Below, piece after piece: positions 1 through 9,164 of a stretch of DNA of 64,000 nt (position 1 is the stretch's first letter; each line of letters begins with the position of its first letter). The DNA comes from an uncultured Coriobacteriaceae bacterium (lineage in GTDB: Bacteria; Actinomycetota; Coriobacteriia; Coriobacteriales; Atopobiaceae), in contig CADBCS010000009.1 of NCBI GenBank assembly GCA_902793195.1, positions 1 through 64,000 on the forward strand. The letters run 5' to 3'. Both the position numbers and the translations under genes were made by a program. Below the pieces are notes generated by a model. The model saw nothing but the letters and a program-made list of their open reading frames with translations. It did not search any database and was not told the origin of the DNA.

Positions 1-488
1 TCCCTGTCGTGCTCGAACTGCCTCCAGAGGCGAAGCTTCAACGTCTCGTACTCCCTGGCGGTCTGGGGATGGGTGTTGAGGTAGTCTCGAAAATACAACT
101 CGTCGTTGTCCCCGACGAGTCGCAGGTGGACGTGGTAGACCCTTTCGGCAAAACCGTCCTTCGTGTAACCGAGGTTGAGGGAAATCCTTTCGCCCTCGTC
201 CGATATCATGATGAAGCCGGAACCCTCAAGTCTCTCCGCCGCCCTTTCCAAATCTGATTGGCTGGGAAACTCGACCAGGACGTCGACTATGTTCTTGGCC
301 CAGATGCCGTCTACGGCGGTGCTGCCTATGTGGCTGATCCTCTCGACCGAACAGTCGGAAAGCAGTTCGTTGAGACGACCCTCGATCTCCTCGTACTGCT
401 GACGCCATGCATCATCATGCTCCACGAGGAATATGGGAAACAGCTCCCATAGCTCTTCCAGCGTCATGTCCGACAGCTCTTTTCCCAT
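1..488 (-). CDS. GrpB/UPF0157-family nucleotidyltransferase-like protein (3' end outside window)
   Basis: Reading leftwards from an ATG at 488, the frame is open to the window edge (about 162 codons). The protein contains HIGSTAV, a D-V-L-V strand and, near the edge, YHVHLRL followed by FRDYLNTHP and LKLRLW. These are the hallmarks of the GrpB (UPF0157) family, which has a nucleotidyltransferase fold but little experimentally assigned function. A good ribosome site (ggagaagg) lies just upstream of the ATG. The gene is truncated only by the window. No operon partner is visible. Family assignment is firm; biochemical role is unknown. Confidence 0.85.
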   Translation of the reverse strand, partial: MGKELSDMTLEELWELFPIFLVEHDDAWRQQYEEIEGRLNELLSDCSVERISHIGSTAVDGIWAKNIVDVLVEFPSQSDLERAAERLEGSGFIMISDEGERISLNLGYTKDGFAERVYHVHLRLVGDNDELYFRDYLNTHPQTAREYETLKLRLWRQFEHDR

Positions 489-960
489 GCCTTCTCCCGT
501 GGCAGTTCATAACCTCAAGCTCCACATTCTACGGCACGGATGGGATTGTGGCGGAATGATAACAGCGCGTGTTCGGGTACAGTTTCTGGCACGGGAGCCA
601 CGTCACCGGTGAGCAGATAAATGAGCGGTTGGGCGACGGGTGTGCCAAACGACAGGAGCGCATTATGACGTCGGTCATGCTCAGCCAAGCGCTTGCGTAC
701 GGCGCGCTCGCTTTGAAAACAGCAGCTACCGATGTTCCTCACCGCGTCAGCCTCTCAATCGACGTGTACGGATAGGGCCCATCTGCTTGGCTTGAGGTCC
801 TGCGTGGGACCAGATGTGGCTCGTGGACAAGGGCCATCGCGAGCCACCCATGTTTCCCGGATCTCCAACGTGGAGCAGGTGGGAGAGCGCGAGCGTGTGC
901 ATCGCGACGTCTGCTGACTGTATGACGCTTGGGAGGTAGACTTCCCGCTGACCGCCGCAC
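489..960. other. Gene-poor stretch with one copy of a 21-bp direct repeat
   Basis: No frame here looks like a real protein on either strand. The only notable element is an exact 21-bp sequence starting aacagcgcgtgttcgggtac at 561-581, which recurs at 1783-1803 inside the Abi-like gene. The stretch is probably decayed DNA at the edge of the defence island. Confidence 0.5.
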
Positions 961-1167
961 CTAGACCCTCTGGATGATGAGCTCGACCGAGCCGTCCTCG
1001 AGGGAGTTGTGTTCGTCGAGATGGACGTGGGAGCCGGGACCCTGTTCGGCCAGGTTCACGAGGATGTTCGCCAGCGAGAGCAGGCCCTCCCGATTCGCGG
1101 ATATGGTCACCTCGCCTTCGCGGGCGCTCGTGCGTATCTCGAACCCGTCTACCCACCTCATGTGCAT
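961..1167 (-). CDS. Imm32-like immunity protein, orphan
   Basis: A 68-residue protein. Its C-terminal half (ISANREGLLSLANILVNLA, then PGSHVHLDE-N-SLEDGS-ELII) matches the immunity protein 32 family, which neutralises polymorphic or contact-dependent toxins. The start is the ATG at 1167, preceded by gtcaggagaag. A longer frame extending to 1653 is not supported upstream of this site. No toxin gene is adjacent, so this looks like an orphan immunity gene kept for protection against neighbours. Family call is from remembered motif pattern. Confidence 0.65.
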   Translation of the reverse strand: MHMRWVDGFEIRTSAREGEVTISANREGLLSLANILVNLAEQGPGSHVHLDEHNSLEDGSVELIIQRV

Positions 1168-1274
1168 GTCTTCTCCTGACGTTGTCGTTTGACACCATTC
1201 TACGCGGGGTCGCGGTGGTGAGGGCAGGGGAGTGACAGCCATAAGGTCATAGACTGACGCTACGACGCATGCAG

Positions 1275-1316
1275 TTGCCGCTTCACGGGCTTTGGCGCGT
1301 GAAGCCTGGGTGGCAA
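1275..1316. other. Imperfect inverted repeat (hairpin)
   Basis: GCTTCACG at 1280-1287 pairs with CGTGAAGC at 1298-1305, with outer TTGCC/GGCAA arms. It lies between the Imm32-like gene and a pseudogene. There is no T-tract, so it is not an obvious terminator. Confidence 0.35.
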
Positions 1317-1317
1317 C

Positions 1318-1704
1318 ATGCTGGCCGATGTAGGCGTAGCGGCTGACGGCGAGGCGCTGCACGGGCACCTGGACCCCAAGGACGCCCTCGACGCCATGCG
1401 CCTGCTCTGCCGTGGAAAGTCCGAGCCCGACGCGGCGCTCTGCCGTGCGTTCAACCGCGAGACCAGGAACGGACGCGACATGCGCAGGCAGGCGCGCCTG
1501 CTCAAGGACGCCGTCGGCTCCATCATCGAGGCCAAGGCCGAGAGCGACATCGACAGCTTCTTCGGCGGCGGCACGACGAGCTTCCTCGAGAATGACGTGG
1601 AGGGGCTCGACGACTTCGAGCTCGTGTGCTTCCTGGCGGTGAGGCCAAGGCAAGACAGGTATTTTTTGTCCACACCTTCAGTTACCATGGTTAGAACACG
1701 ATAA
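1318..1704 (+). pseudogene. C-terminal remnant, probably of a restriction-associated helicase
   Basis: Residues roughly 20-105 (DALDAMRLLC, FNRETR, DMRRQARLLKDAV, DIDSFFGGG, GLDDFELVCFLAV) look like the conserved end of a much larger protein. I associate this pattern with SNF2-type helicases that accompany DUF4391 proteins in defence loci, and a DUF4391 remnant lies 1.1 kb downstream. The N-terminus and all motor motifs are missing, and the last 20 residues look unrelated to the family. I read it as a decayed tail, not a functional gene. The family assignment is tentative. Confidence 0.4.
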
Positions 1705-1758
1705 GAGACGGTTGGCAAATCTATGGGCATAAAAGCGTCCAATGGTCGAGGAGAACGG

Positions 1759-2766
1759 TTGAGCTTGAACAAGACCTGTGAAAACAGCGCGTGTTCGGGT
1801 ACAATATGTAATGACAGTGCCGGGGACACCTCTCAACGATGTGACAAAGCCCCGGCCCATTTCGTATCTAGTACAGGAATCAAATCGCAGGAGCAATTGC
1901 TCTCGCGGCTTATCGACAAAGGGCTCGCAGCGAGCGATGTTGGCGTTGGGATGGCTCTACTCGGGACGTTGGGGTACACCCATGTTGTGCGATACGTCCC
2001 CGCCCACGTTGCCATTGTGGAGCAACCGTCCTTCTCAACGCTCTATCGGGATATAACCCTTGATCACGCGTTCCAGGGAGCATTGCTTACCTGCGTTATT
2101 CGGTTTGAGAGATCTTTCAAAAGCAAGCTCTCCAACGCTCTCGCCAACGAGGCTGGCGAGTTCGCTCATATGGAGCGAAGCCTCTTCGAGGACGAAGGTG
2201 GCTGGAAGCAGTTCGTTGACGGCAGTCGCTCCGAAATCGTTCAAAAGGCACGAAAAGGGTCGCGGTATGCCGCGCGCATTGCATCGCAAGGCAGGCAAGT
2301 TCCCATTTGGTCTGCGCTCGAGTTCTCGTCCCTCGGCGTAGTTTCGAAGCTCTTCGCAAATCTTACTGCTTGTGAGGCAAAAAGATCAATCGCGCTGCAC
2401 TACGGGCTGGACACTTCGTTCGTCGAGAGCTGGCTGTTCTCCCTCAGCTTCGTGAGAAACGAATGCGCTCATGGCGGCGTGCTCTATGGGCGTGAACTCG
2501 AAATCCAACCTCGAGCGCACAGGCTCTTTCCACAGGTTTCCAACAGGCACGCATTCTATCAGGTGCTTGTTCTTTCGTGGCTGCTGGAGCACGACATCCC
2601 CGATTCGAGTCAGACGCTAATCGACGATGTTGCCATGCTCCTGTCCTGCGGTTCCTTGCGGCTTGGTCTTGCTGCGCCAAAAGACTGGATTGACGACGTA
2701 AGAAATGTTGCCACCATGGCAGGCTCGCACATTAGAGGTGAAGTAGCCCGGTCCAGCGTTGAGTGA
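1759..2766 (+). CDS. Abi_2 (AbiD/AbiF-like) abortive-infection HEPN protein
   Basis: Begins with an N-terminal SQEQLLSRLIDKG helix. It continues through FERSFKSKLSN and VPIWSALEFSSLGVVSKLFANL to FVRNECAHGG. The order and the RN-x3-H motif are those of the Abi_2 family, HEPN-fold putative RNases that block phage growth. I prefer the TTG at 1759 because GAGGAG sits five bases upstream; an ATG at 1723 is also in frame but has a weaker ribosome site. Length (335 aa from 1759) is normal. The 21-bp repeat at 1783-1803 lies inside the first codons, and the sequence there contains a TACAAT box, so the true start could be slightly later. The gene looks intact among decayed neighbours. Confidence 0.75.
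   Translation: MSLNKTCENSACSGTICNDSAGDTSQRCDKAPAHFVSSTGIKSQEQLLSRLIDKGLAASDVGVGMALLGTLGYTHVVRYVPAHVAIVEQPSFSTLYRDITLDHAFQGALLTCVIRFERSFKSKLSNALANEAGEFAHMERSLFEDEGGWKQFVDGSRSEIVQKARKGSRYAARIASQGRQVPIWSALEFSSLGVVSKLFANLTACEAKRSIALHYGLDTSFVESWLFSLSFVRNECAHGGVLYGRELEIQPRAHRLFPQVSNRHAFYQVLVLSWLLEHDIPDSSQTLIDDVAMLLSCGSLRLGLAAPKDWIDDVRNVATMAGSHIRGEVARSSVE
1783..1803. repeat. 21-bp direct repeat, copy 2
   Basis: Identical over 21 bp to 561-581. It overlaps the 5' end of the Abi-like gene and leads into tacaat. It could be a promoter-bearing scar left by recombination. Confidence 0.45.
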
Positions 2767-2814
2767 ATGGAGCCATTCTGTGAAGAGAGAAATAACGCGA
2801 AGAACGATAAGGCC

Positions 2815-3012
2815 ATGCTACGACTACCGAGCACAACAGAGGTCGGACGCCGCCTGCCGAAGGAGGCGTTCTATCGCAATCTCAAGCTCTCGCCCAAGCA
2901 GAAGGATGCCTTCGTGCATGGCGTCGAGCGCATAGAGATCCTAAACTCCCTCAAGGAGAGTACCATCCACATACCAGCCGGTACAGATGTCGAGGAAATC
3001 ATGGTCATATGA
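2815..3012 (+). pseudogene. DUF4391 N-terminal fragment
   Basis: Starting at ATG 2815 the frame reads LPSTTEVGRRLPKEAFY, then KQKDAF and ERIEILNSLK, and IHIPAGTDVEEIMV. This is the beginning of DUF4391 proteins, which normally exceed 200 residues and sit beside helicases and methyltransferases of restriction-like systems. The frame stops after 65 residues exactly where unrelated sequence (the HATPase-type fragment at 3008) begins, so a deletion has joined two genes. Function is lost. Confidence 0.6.
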
Positions 3013-3540
3013 CGACAGGCTGGAGGTGAGTTCGCCTGGCGGACTCAAGCGCGGGCTGTTGCTGAGCGATGCGTTTGCCGGGCAGTCCGAGATTCGCAAC
3101 AAAGCCATGCGCAAGCGTTTAAGTACATGAAGCTCATCGAGAACTGGGGGACCGGTCTTTTGCGGGTCCAACGGGAGGTTTTGGAGTTCGGGCTGCAACC
3201 ACCCGAGTTTGTCGTAAGCGACAATATGTTTCGCGTGAACATCTACCGCATGAGCCTTGAGGAATTTGGCGCGAAACTGCATCCAGCTGGGTTCGCGGCG
3301 CCTACAAATGAACCTGAACCTGAACCTGCAAATGGACCTGAACCTGCAAACGTATCGGCAAAAGACAGGCTTTTGTCGTTGTTGCGCATGGACCCACGCA
3401 TAAGCTACGAAAGGGCAGCGAAACGGCTTGGTGTGTCTCGAAGCAGCATTCGAAGATACTTGCGTGCCTTAAAGGCGGATGGATTAATTCAGCGCGTGGG
3501 CGCGGATAAGAACGGCCACTGGAAAGTGCTGAGGGGATGA
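3008..3540 (+). pseudogene. C-terminal remnant of an AlbA_2/HATPase_c_4 ATP-binding transcriptional regulator
   Basis: From 3008 the frame encodes YDDRLEVSSPGGL, then RNKAMRKRL, and hits a stop at 3124-3126. A shift into another frame continues with FKYMKLIENWGTGL. Together these form the usual YDdRlEi.SPGgl...RN...mkliE.WGTGi signature of the RecG-like/AlbA_2 regulator family (COG2865). The C-terminus carries an EPEPEP linker and a winged-helix end (RISYERAAKRLGVSRSSIRRY). The N-terminal AlbA_2 half is missing and there is a frameshift near 3117, so it is a pseudogene. The stop codon overlaps the start region of the type III Res remnant. Confidence 0.65.
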
Positions 3541-3542
3541 CT

Positions 3543-5456
3543 ATGCAGCTAAAGTTCAAGAACCAGCGCTATCAGGAGGACGCGGCACTTGCCGTCGTCT
3601 CCGTCTTCCAGGGCCAGCCCAAGGACGATGCCTACACCTACCTGTGCGACAAGGGGCAGAAGGTGCTGAGGAAGGGCATGGCGTCGCTCTTTGCGGACCA
3701 GGGTTCCATCGACGAGGGCTATGCCAACGCGCCGCTGCGTCTCAACGCGACCCAGCTCCTGGATAACGTGCGGCGCGTGCAGCGGGCGAACAACATAGTC
3801 GAATCCGACAAGCTGTTTGCGGAGGTCGGTGACGTCGAGCTCGATGCGGAGACGTAAACTGGCACGGGCAAAACCTACATGTACACCAAGACGATGTTCG
3901 AGCTCAACCGCGCGTACGGCTGGACGAAGTTCATCATCGTGGTGCCCGGCGTCGCCATCCGCGAGGGCGTCTTCAAGTCGCTGCAGACGACCGAGCAGCA
4001 CTTCTTCGAGCAGTACGGCAAGCGCATCAATTTCTTCGTGTACGACTCGAACAACCTCACCGAGCTCGACCGCTACTCGGAGAGCTCCGACATCTGCGCG
4101 ATGATCATCAACATGCAGGCGTTCAACACCTCCATGAAGGAGGGAGGCCGCTCGAAGCAGGCGCGCATCATATTCGATGAGCGCGACGAGTTTGGCAGCC
4201 GCAGGCCCATTGACGTGATAGCGGCCAACCGGCCCATTATCATCCAGGACGAGCCGCAGAAGATGGGCGGCAAGGCCACCCAGAACGGCATCAGGCGGTT
4301 CAACCCGCTCTTCTGCCTCAACTACTCGGCCACGCACCGCGTTCGCCACAATATGGTGTACGTGCTTGATGCGCTCGACGCCTACAACCAACGCCTGGTA
4401 AAGCGCATCGAGGTGAAGGGCTTCGAGCTCAAGAACCTCCCCGAGGAGCTCAGGCCCTACGCCGACCACATCGAGAAGGTCGCGCGGAGCGTGTACGACC
4501 CGCACGCGCTCGACGGCATGGCGTCGAACGGCCACGAGACCAAGGTGGACAACCTGCTCAACGACAACTTCCGCAAGAGGGAGTTCCAGGAGCTCTGGCA
4601 CCGCATCAACAGCAAGCACGCCTACACCGTGAGCTTCGACGACGGGGAGCTGCGGCGCAAGGCCATCGACCACATCAACCGCAACCTCACCGTGAGCACC
4701 CTCAGCTACACGCTCACCACGGGCAGCCAGACGGAGCGCGCCACGCGCGAGTCGCTCGACGCGCGGGACCAGTTCGGCAACGTGCGGAGGGAGACGAAGG
4801 AGCTCGACGTGGCTGCGAGCGCGACGGTGACCTACGACCTCGTGGGCGAGATCGCCCAGGGGGCACACATCACGCGCAGGAGCGCCGTCGCGATCCTCAA
4901 GGGGCTCGACCCGCTCGTCTTCTCGTACTTCAAGCGGAACCCCGAGGAATTCATCGCAAAGGTCGCGCGCTACATCGTCGAGCAGAAGGCGACGATGATC
5001 GTGGAACACATCGAGTACCACACGCTCGAGGACCGCTATGACCAGGACATCTTTGCCGCACGCATGCCCGAGAACCGCTCCCGGGTGTTCGAGGCCACAA
5101 AGAACGTGCAGGACTACGTCGTGTGCGACTCCGACACGGAGGTCAGCTTCGGACACGAGCTGGAGGAGCAGAAGGAGGTGTGCGTCTATGCGCGGCTGCC
5201 GCGCGGGTTTACGATCCCGACGCCCGTGGGCAACTACGCCCCCGACTGGGCGGTCGCCTTCCACGAGGGCACGGTGAGGCACATCTTCTTCGTCGCCGAG
5301 ACCAAGGGTTCCATGGACACGCTGCACCTCGACGCCGTGGAGAACGCAAAGATCGCGTGCGCGGAGAAGCTCTTCAACGAGATGAGCGCGGAGGGCGTGA
5401 AGTACCACCAGGTCGCCACGTACGACGACATGACGAAATGGATCGAACGGCTGTAG
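3543..5456 (+). pseudogene. Type III restriction enzyme Res subunit, disabled
   Basis: The ATG at 3543 follows GAGGGG. The frame encodes the Res N-terminus to LDAET, then a TAA at 3855-3857, then continues in the same frame with TGTGKTYMYTKTM (Walker A) and FIIVVPGVAIREG. Further on come PIIIQDEPQKMGG (Walker B-like) and the YSATHR motif. The C-terminus has PDWAVAF...IFFVAETKG, the PD-ExK nuclease of type III enzymes. The intact family is about 900-1000 residues; only about 637 are coded here. The sequence jumps from the first motor domain (IEVKGFE) to late-region sequence (LPEELRPYADHIEKV), so RecA domain 2 appears deleted. No mod methyltransferase is adjacent. Both lesions argue for an inactive gene. 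Confidence 0.75.
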
Positions 5457-5616
5457 CGGGGGAGTGGTGGCGAAGTTGCGGGGCTGCTCGGTTACTGTTG
5501 CGCTCGGAGGAGCGCCTAACAGGAAACTGAAGAAGCTGTTCGCCTGGGCCTTGGTGATGGGCTGGCGAGCGTTCCCGTGGTAGAGCGCAGCTCGTCGCGG
5601 GCAGTGTCCTGTCCAA

Positions 5617-6702
5617 TCACGGTATCGACGAGCTGTCAGACGGGGTTGACACGCCCTCGCTGGAACCCGATGCGGCGAGGAGCGCGATTTCCTCGAGTGT
5701 GCCGGCGATGCTCGCGAAGTCCTGGCCGAGGTCGAGGGTCCAGAGACGGAAGTCGTGCCCGAGGTCGGTCCAAGCCTCGGTCATGGGCGAGTCTTGCTCG
5801 GCGAGCGCGTACAGCAGCATCCCAGAGACCGGCCTGTCGGCCAGGTGTGCCTCGTGCATGACGTAGGAGAAGATCTGGTTGACGTGCTTCGGGGAGGCTA
5901 TCCGCTTGCCGTGGTGGGTGTTGAGTATCTTGCCATAGCACTTGCAGTCGATGATGAGCGTCGACGAAGGGCCGCGCAGGGTGACGTCAGTCACGAGGCG
6001 TGGCAGGAAGTCCGGCAGTCCGTCCTCTTCCTCCCGGCGCACGACACTCGCGCTCGCGTGGAGCTCCGGGTGGTGCGCCCTGAACCACTCGAGCACGAAG
6101 TGCTCGTAGAGCGCGTGCAGCCGCTGGGAGTCGGAGAAGCGGGCGAGGCGGGTCTTGCCGCCATGCTCGGTGAGCAGCATCGAGTCCACCACCATGCGGC
6201 ACACGTTCATGAGCATTCGATACGATGCGTTGTTGCGGTGGAAGCGCAGCCTCTCCCATTCGACGCGCCTTGGGTCGAGCGTGCCGACGTCCCACAGGGC
6301 GACGAGGGATGCCCTCAGTGCCTTCCTCCTGGCGACGTCGACGTGCCTGCACGAAGCGAGGAGCCCGCCAACGGTCTTGAGCACGCGGTTCTTGTAGGTG
6401 TCCTCGTCCAGCTCGCCCCACTCGCAGGTGGCGCGACATGCGCCCGAGGCCCGAAGGCGCGCGGTCGAGCGCATGTCGATGCGTCCCCGCACGCCGGCGA
6501 CGTCCTCGCGCGCGGTCACGTAGCCGCGTTCGAGGCCACGCTTGCGCTGCAGGTCGATCCCGATGGTGAGGATGGCCGCCATCAAGTCCTCGACGCCGTC
6601 GAAGGACTCGGTGGCGAGCCCCTGGTACCCCTCCAGGTCGAGCGCCCGGAAGGCGTAGGCCATCATGTGGTAGACGTTGCGGACGACGACGCCGCCGCTC
6701 AC
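5617..6702 (-). CDS. mcrC: McrC-type subunit of a type IV (McrBC) restriction system
   Basis: A 361-residue protein with the McrC layout: an N-terminal helical region (NVYHMMAYAF, AREDVAGVRGRID), then a C-terminal nuclease core with LVTDVTL and LIIDCKCYG (D...DxK of the PD-(D/E)xK fold). McrC is the nuclease partner stimulated by the McrB GTPase on modified DNA. The start is a GTG at 6702 that overlaps the mcrB TGA (GTGA), so the two are translationally coupled. The last 15 residues are Ser-rich. The 160 bp separating it from the convergent type III remnant hold no gene. Confidence 0.85.
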   Translation of the reverse strand: MSGGVVVRNVYHMMAYAFRALDLEGYQGLATESFDGVEDLMAAILTIGIDLQRKRGLERGYVTAREDVAGVRGRIDMRSTARLRASGACRATCEWGELDEDTYKNRVLKTVGGLLASCRHVDVARRKALRASLVALWDVGTLDPRRVEWERLRFHRNNASYRMLMNVCRMVVDSMLLTEHGGKTRLARFSDSQRLHALYEHFVLEWFRAHHPELHASASVVRREEEDGLPDFLPRLVTDVTLRGPSSTLIIDCKCYGKILNTHHGKRIASPKHVNQIFSYVMHEAHLADRPVSGMLLYALAEQDSPMTEAWTDLGHDFRLWTLDLGQDFASIAGTLEEIALLAASGSSEGVSTPSDSSSIP

Positions 6703-9164
6703 GAAAGTGCCGCCTCGAGCCTCGCCCTTTCCTTCGCTGCCTTCTTGCGGTCGTCGAACCAGTACTCGTCGACGAGCGGTGCGAGCTCGTAGCGGTACAC
6801 GAGCCTCGGGTCGCCCCCGCCGCAGAAGTAGCTGTGCCCTATGCGGAAGCCCTCGCCCAGCGACGGGTCAGAGGCGATGTCCTTGTTGACCCTCCGCGCC
6901 GCTTCGACGAGCCTCAGCATGGGTTCGCCGTTGTTCCTGGCGACGTCGGCGAGGAATCGCGGGTGCTTGAGCGCGGGCTCCATCTCGAAGAAGGCAAACC
7001 GGCGTCGAAGGGCGTAGTCGATAAGCGCGAGGCCGCGGTCGGCGGTGTTCATCATGCCGATGATGTAGAGGTTCCTTGGCACGGTGAGCTCCTCGCCCGA
7101 GACGGTGAGCAGGACGGTGTCGACGCCCCTGTGGTCCGCCTCGATGAGCATGAGCAGCTCGCCGAGCACCTTGGACACGTCCGCGCGGTTTATCTCGTCG
7201 ATGATGAAGAAGTGCGGCCTTCCCGCGTCCCTCTCCGCGGCGCGGCATGCCTTCACGAAAGGTCCGTTGCGCACGACGAAGCCGCCTGCGCCGTCCGGGC
7301 GGTACCCGCAGACGAGGTCGTCGTAGGTGGTCGACTGGTGGAACTGTACGAAGGTGATGCGCGACTCGTCCCTTTCGCCCATCATCGCCCAGGCGAGCCT
7401 CCTTGCGCAGAACGTCTTCCCCGTTCCGGGACTTCCCTGCAGGATGAGGTTGCGCTTGCGGTCGAGCAGGCCGAGCATGTCGTTCAGGTCTCCCTCGTTG
7501 ATGTACACCTCGGCGAGCAGGTCCTCCCGGCCGTACGGCTCCCGCTGGTCTTCCTCCACGATCGCGATGGGGCTGTCCGGATCGTCCTCCTGCCCCTCGA
7601 GCCCAAGTAGCTCGACGAAGCGCGACCACTCCTCGTCGTTGAGGGCGAAGAAGCTTCCGTTCGGGTTCTTGCAGAACTCGCAGCCTGAGAGCACGGGGTC
7701 GGACTTGATCTGCGCGTAGTCCGCGCCCGCCTCTATGTCACGCACCTTGTGGAAGTACAGCTTCTCCTCGTCGTGCTCCCTGCTCACTTCGCAGAGCGCG
7801 ACGATCCTCCTCGTGGGCGATGACTCGTATCCGATGATGGGGTCCCCGGGCATAGCGGCGAGGTAGTTCTTGTGGATGCGCCTCGGGTTGCCCTTCTCGT
7901 TGTAGATGGTGTAGCTCGTCTCCTGGCCCACCTGGAGCTCGTCGAAGCCCCAGATGTTCGCGTTCGCGACGAGCAGCCAGTGGGCGTGGTCATCGCTTGC
8001 GCCTTTTGTCCCCTCCGTGGGGCTGTCGGCGGTTGCGGTTCCAGATTCCTCGGCGTCGGCCCTCCTCAAGGCGTCGGCGAGCTCGTCGCGGAGCCTCCAG
8101 ACGTACACGCCCGCATCGTCCCTTCCGGCGCGCCTTCCGACGCACGGGATGGCGTACCAGCTCGTCTTGCCCTGCCCGTCGGTCATGGTCGGGCACCCGG
8201 TGGCCCGCGCGGCGCGCCTGCCGACCTCGCGCATCGCCGCGTTGTAGGACTCCTTGGTGCCGCCGTACTCCTCCGCGAGCTGCGTGCACGTCGCCTCCCC
8301 GCCGTAGTCGAGCAGGGCGCGCACCGCCTGCCTGGCCTGCTCGGTGAACACCGACGGGTCGCGCAGCAGGCCGTACCACCCGTCGGCGCTGATGCCCGGG
8401 TCGTACTCGTCCCGGGCGGGGAGCCACAGCCCGTCCGCCGGGTTGGCGTCCCCCGGCTCCTTGTCGTAGTTTGTGATGAAGTAGACGACGTCCTGCGTGA
8501 GCATCCGGTGCTTCGGGTCGTACTGGGCGAGCTCGCCGAGCAGGGCGTCGCTCTCGTCGATGAGCTCCCGGTGCGACCGCTCGATGCGCTCGTAGATGTC
8601 GGCGCACATCTGCCGGTATGCGATCACCTTGTCGAACTTGTTGCCAGGGTAGCCGACGCCGAGGTACGTGGCGGCCTCGCGGTACATGTTCGTCTTGTAT
8701 ATGTAGTGCGACTCCGGGTGCATGAACGCGAGGTAGACGCTCATGGAGCGCGTGTCCTGGAAGTGGTTCTTCGCGGGGCCCTCGCCGGCCTTCTCCTGTA
8801 TCTCGTGGACCCTGTCGAGCATGCCTGCTGCCCACGCCTCGAACGAGACCATGCGCTCCCTGAGGTCGGCGGACTCGTCCCACAGGGCGTTGAGCGCCGA
8901 GAGCGTGCCGGCGCCGTCTATCTCTGCGAACCAGGTCAGCATTCCGATGGGGAAGTAGCTCCAGTTGTAGACGAGGTTGAGCTTCTTGTCGTGCTGGAAG
9001 GCGTCCACGATCATGGCGCCGAGGTCCTCGGCGTTGGGGTTCCACGTGCGCTGGAAGTGCCTCACGGCTTCCCACTTGTAGACCTCCTGGGCGCGCACCT
9101 CCTTCAGGCGGGTGCGGTACCTCTCGATCGCTCCGTCCAGCTTCGCAAGGTTCATCTCTCCCAT
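6699..9164 (-). CDS. mcrB: McrB-type AAA+ GTPase with internal EVE domain
   Basis: Starting at ATG 9164 (ggagg five bases upstream), 821 residues. Residues 1-390 are a family-specific region. About 392-512 (WLLVANANIWGF, YTIYNEKGNPRRI, GDPIIGYESSPTR, YFHKVRDI) form an EVE domain, a YTH-like fold that reads modified bases. The AAA+ motor follows: Walker A LQGSPGTGKTF near 573, Walker B FFIIDEINRAD near 650, and the McrB signature MMNTADR near 703, then an arginine-rich RRRFAF segment. It should form the GTP-driven hexamer that loads McrC at modified DNA. A frame continuing to 9419 lacks family sequence and is not preferred. Confidence 0.88.
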   Translation of the reverse strand: MGEMNLAKLDGAIERYRTRLKEVRAQEVYKWEAVRHFQRTWNPNAEDLGAMIVDAFQHDKKLNLVYNWSYFPIGMLTWFAEIDGAGTLSALNALWDESADLRERMVSFEAWAAGMLDRVHEIQEKAGEGPAKNHFQDTRSMSVYLAFMHPESHYIYKTNMYREAATYLGVGYPGNKFDKVIAYRQMCADIYERIERSHRELIDESDALLGELAQYDPKHRMLTQDVVYFITNYDKEPGDANPADGLWLPARDEYDPGISADGWYGLLRDPSVFTEQARQAVRALLDYGGEATCTQLAEEYGGTKESYNAAMREVGRRAARATGCPTMTDGQGKTSWYAIPCVGRRAGRDDAGVYVWRLRDELADALRRADAEESGTATADSPTEGTKGASDDHAHWLLVANANIWGFDELQVGQETSYTIYNEKGNPRRIHKNYLAAMPGDPIIGYESSPTRRIVALCEVSREHDEEKLYFHKVRDIEAGADYAQIKSDPVLSGCEFCKNPNGSFFALNDEEWSRFVELLGLEGQEDDPDSPIAIVEEDQREPYGREDLLAEVYINEGDLNDMLGLLDRKRNLILQGSPGTGKTFCARRLAWAMMGERDESRITFVQFHQSTTYDDLVCGYRPDGAGGFVVRNGPFVKACRAAERDAGRPHFFIIDEINRADVSKVLGELLMLIEADHRGVDTVLLTVSGEELTVPRNLYIIGMMNTADRGLALIDYALRRRFAFFEMEPALKHPRFLADVARNNGEPMLRLVEAARRVNKDIASDPSLGEGFRIGHSYFCGGGDPRLVYRYELAPLVDEYWFDDRKKAAKERARLEAALS

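Noticed and set aside
3549..5408. 619-residue open frame on the minus strand
   Set aside because: Antisense shadow of the type III Res gene; composition is His/Val/Arg-biased and no family sequence appears.
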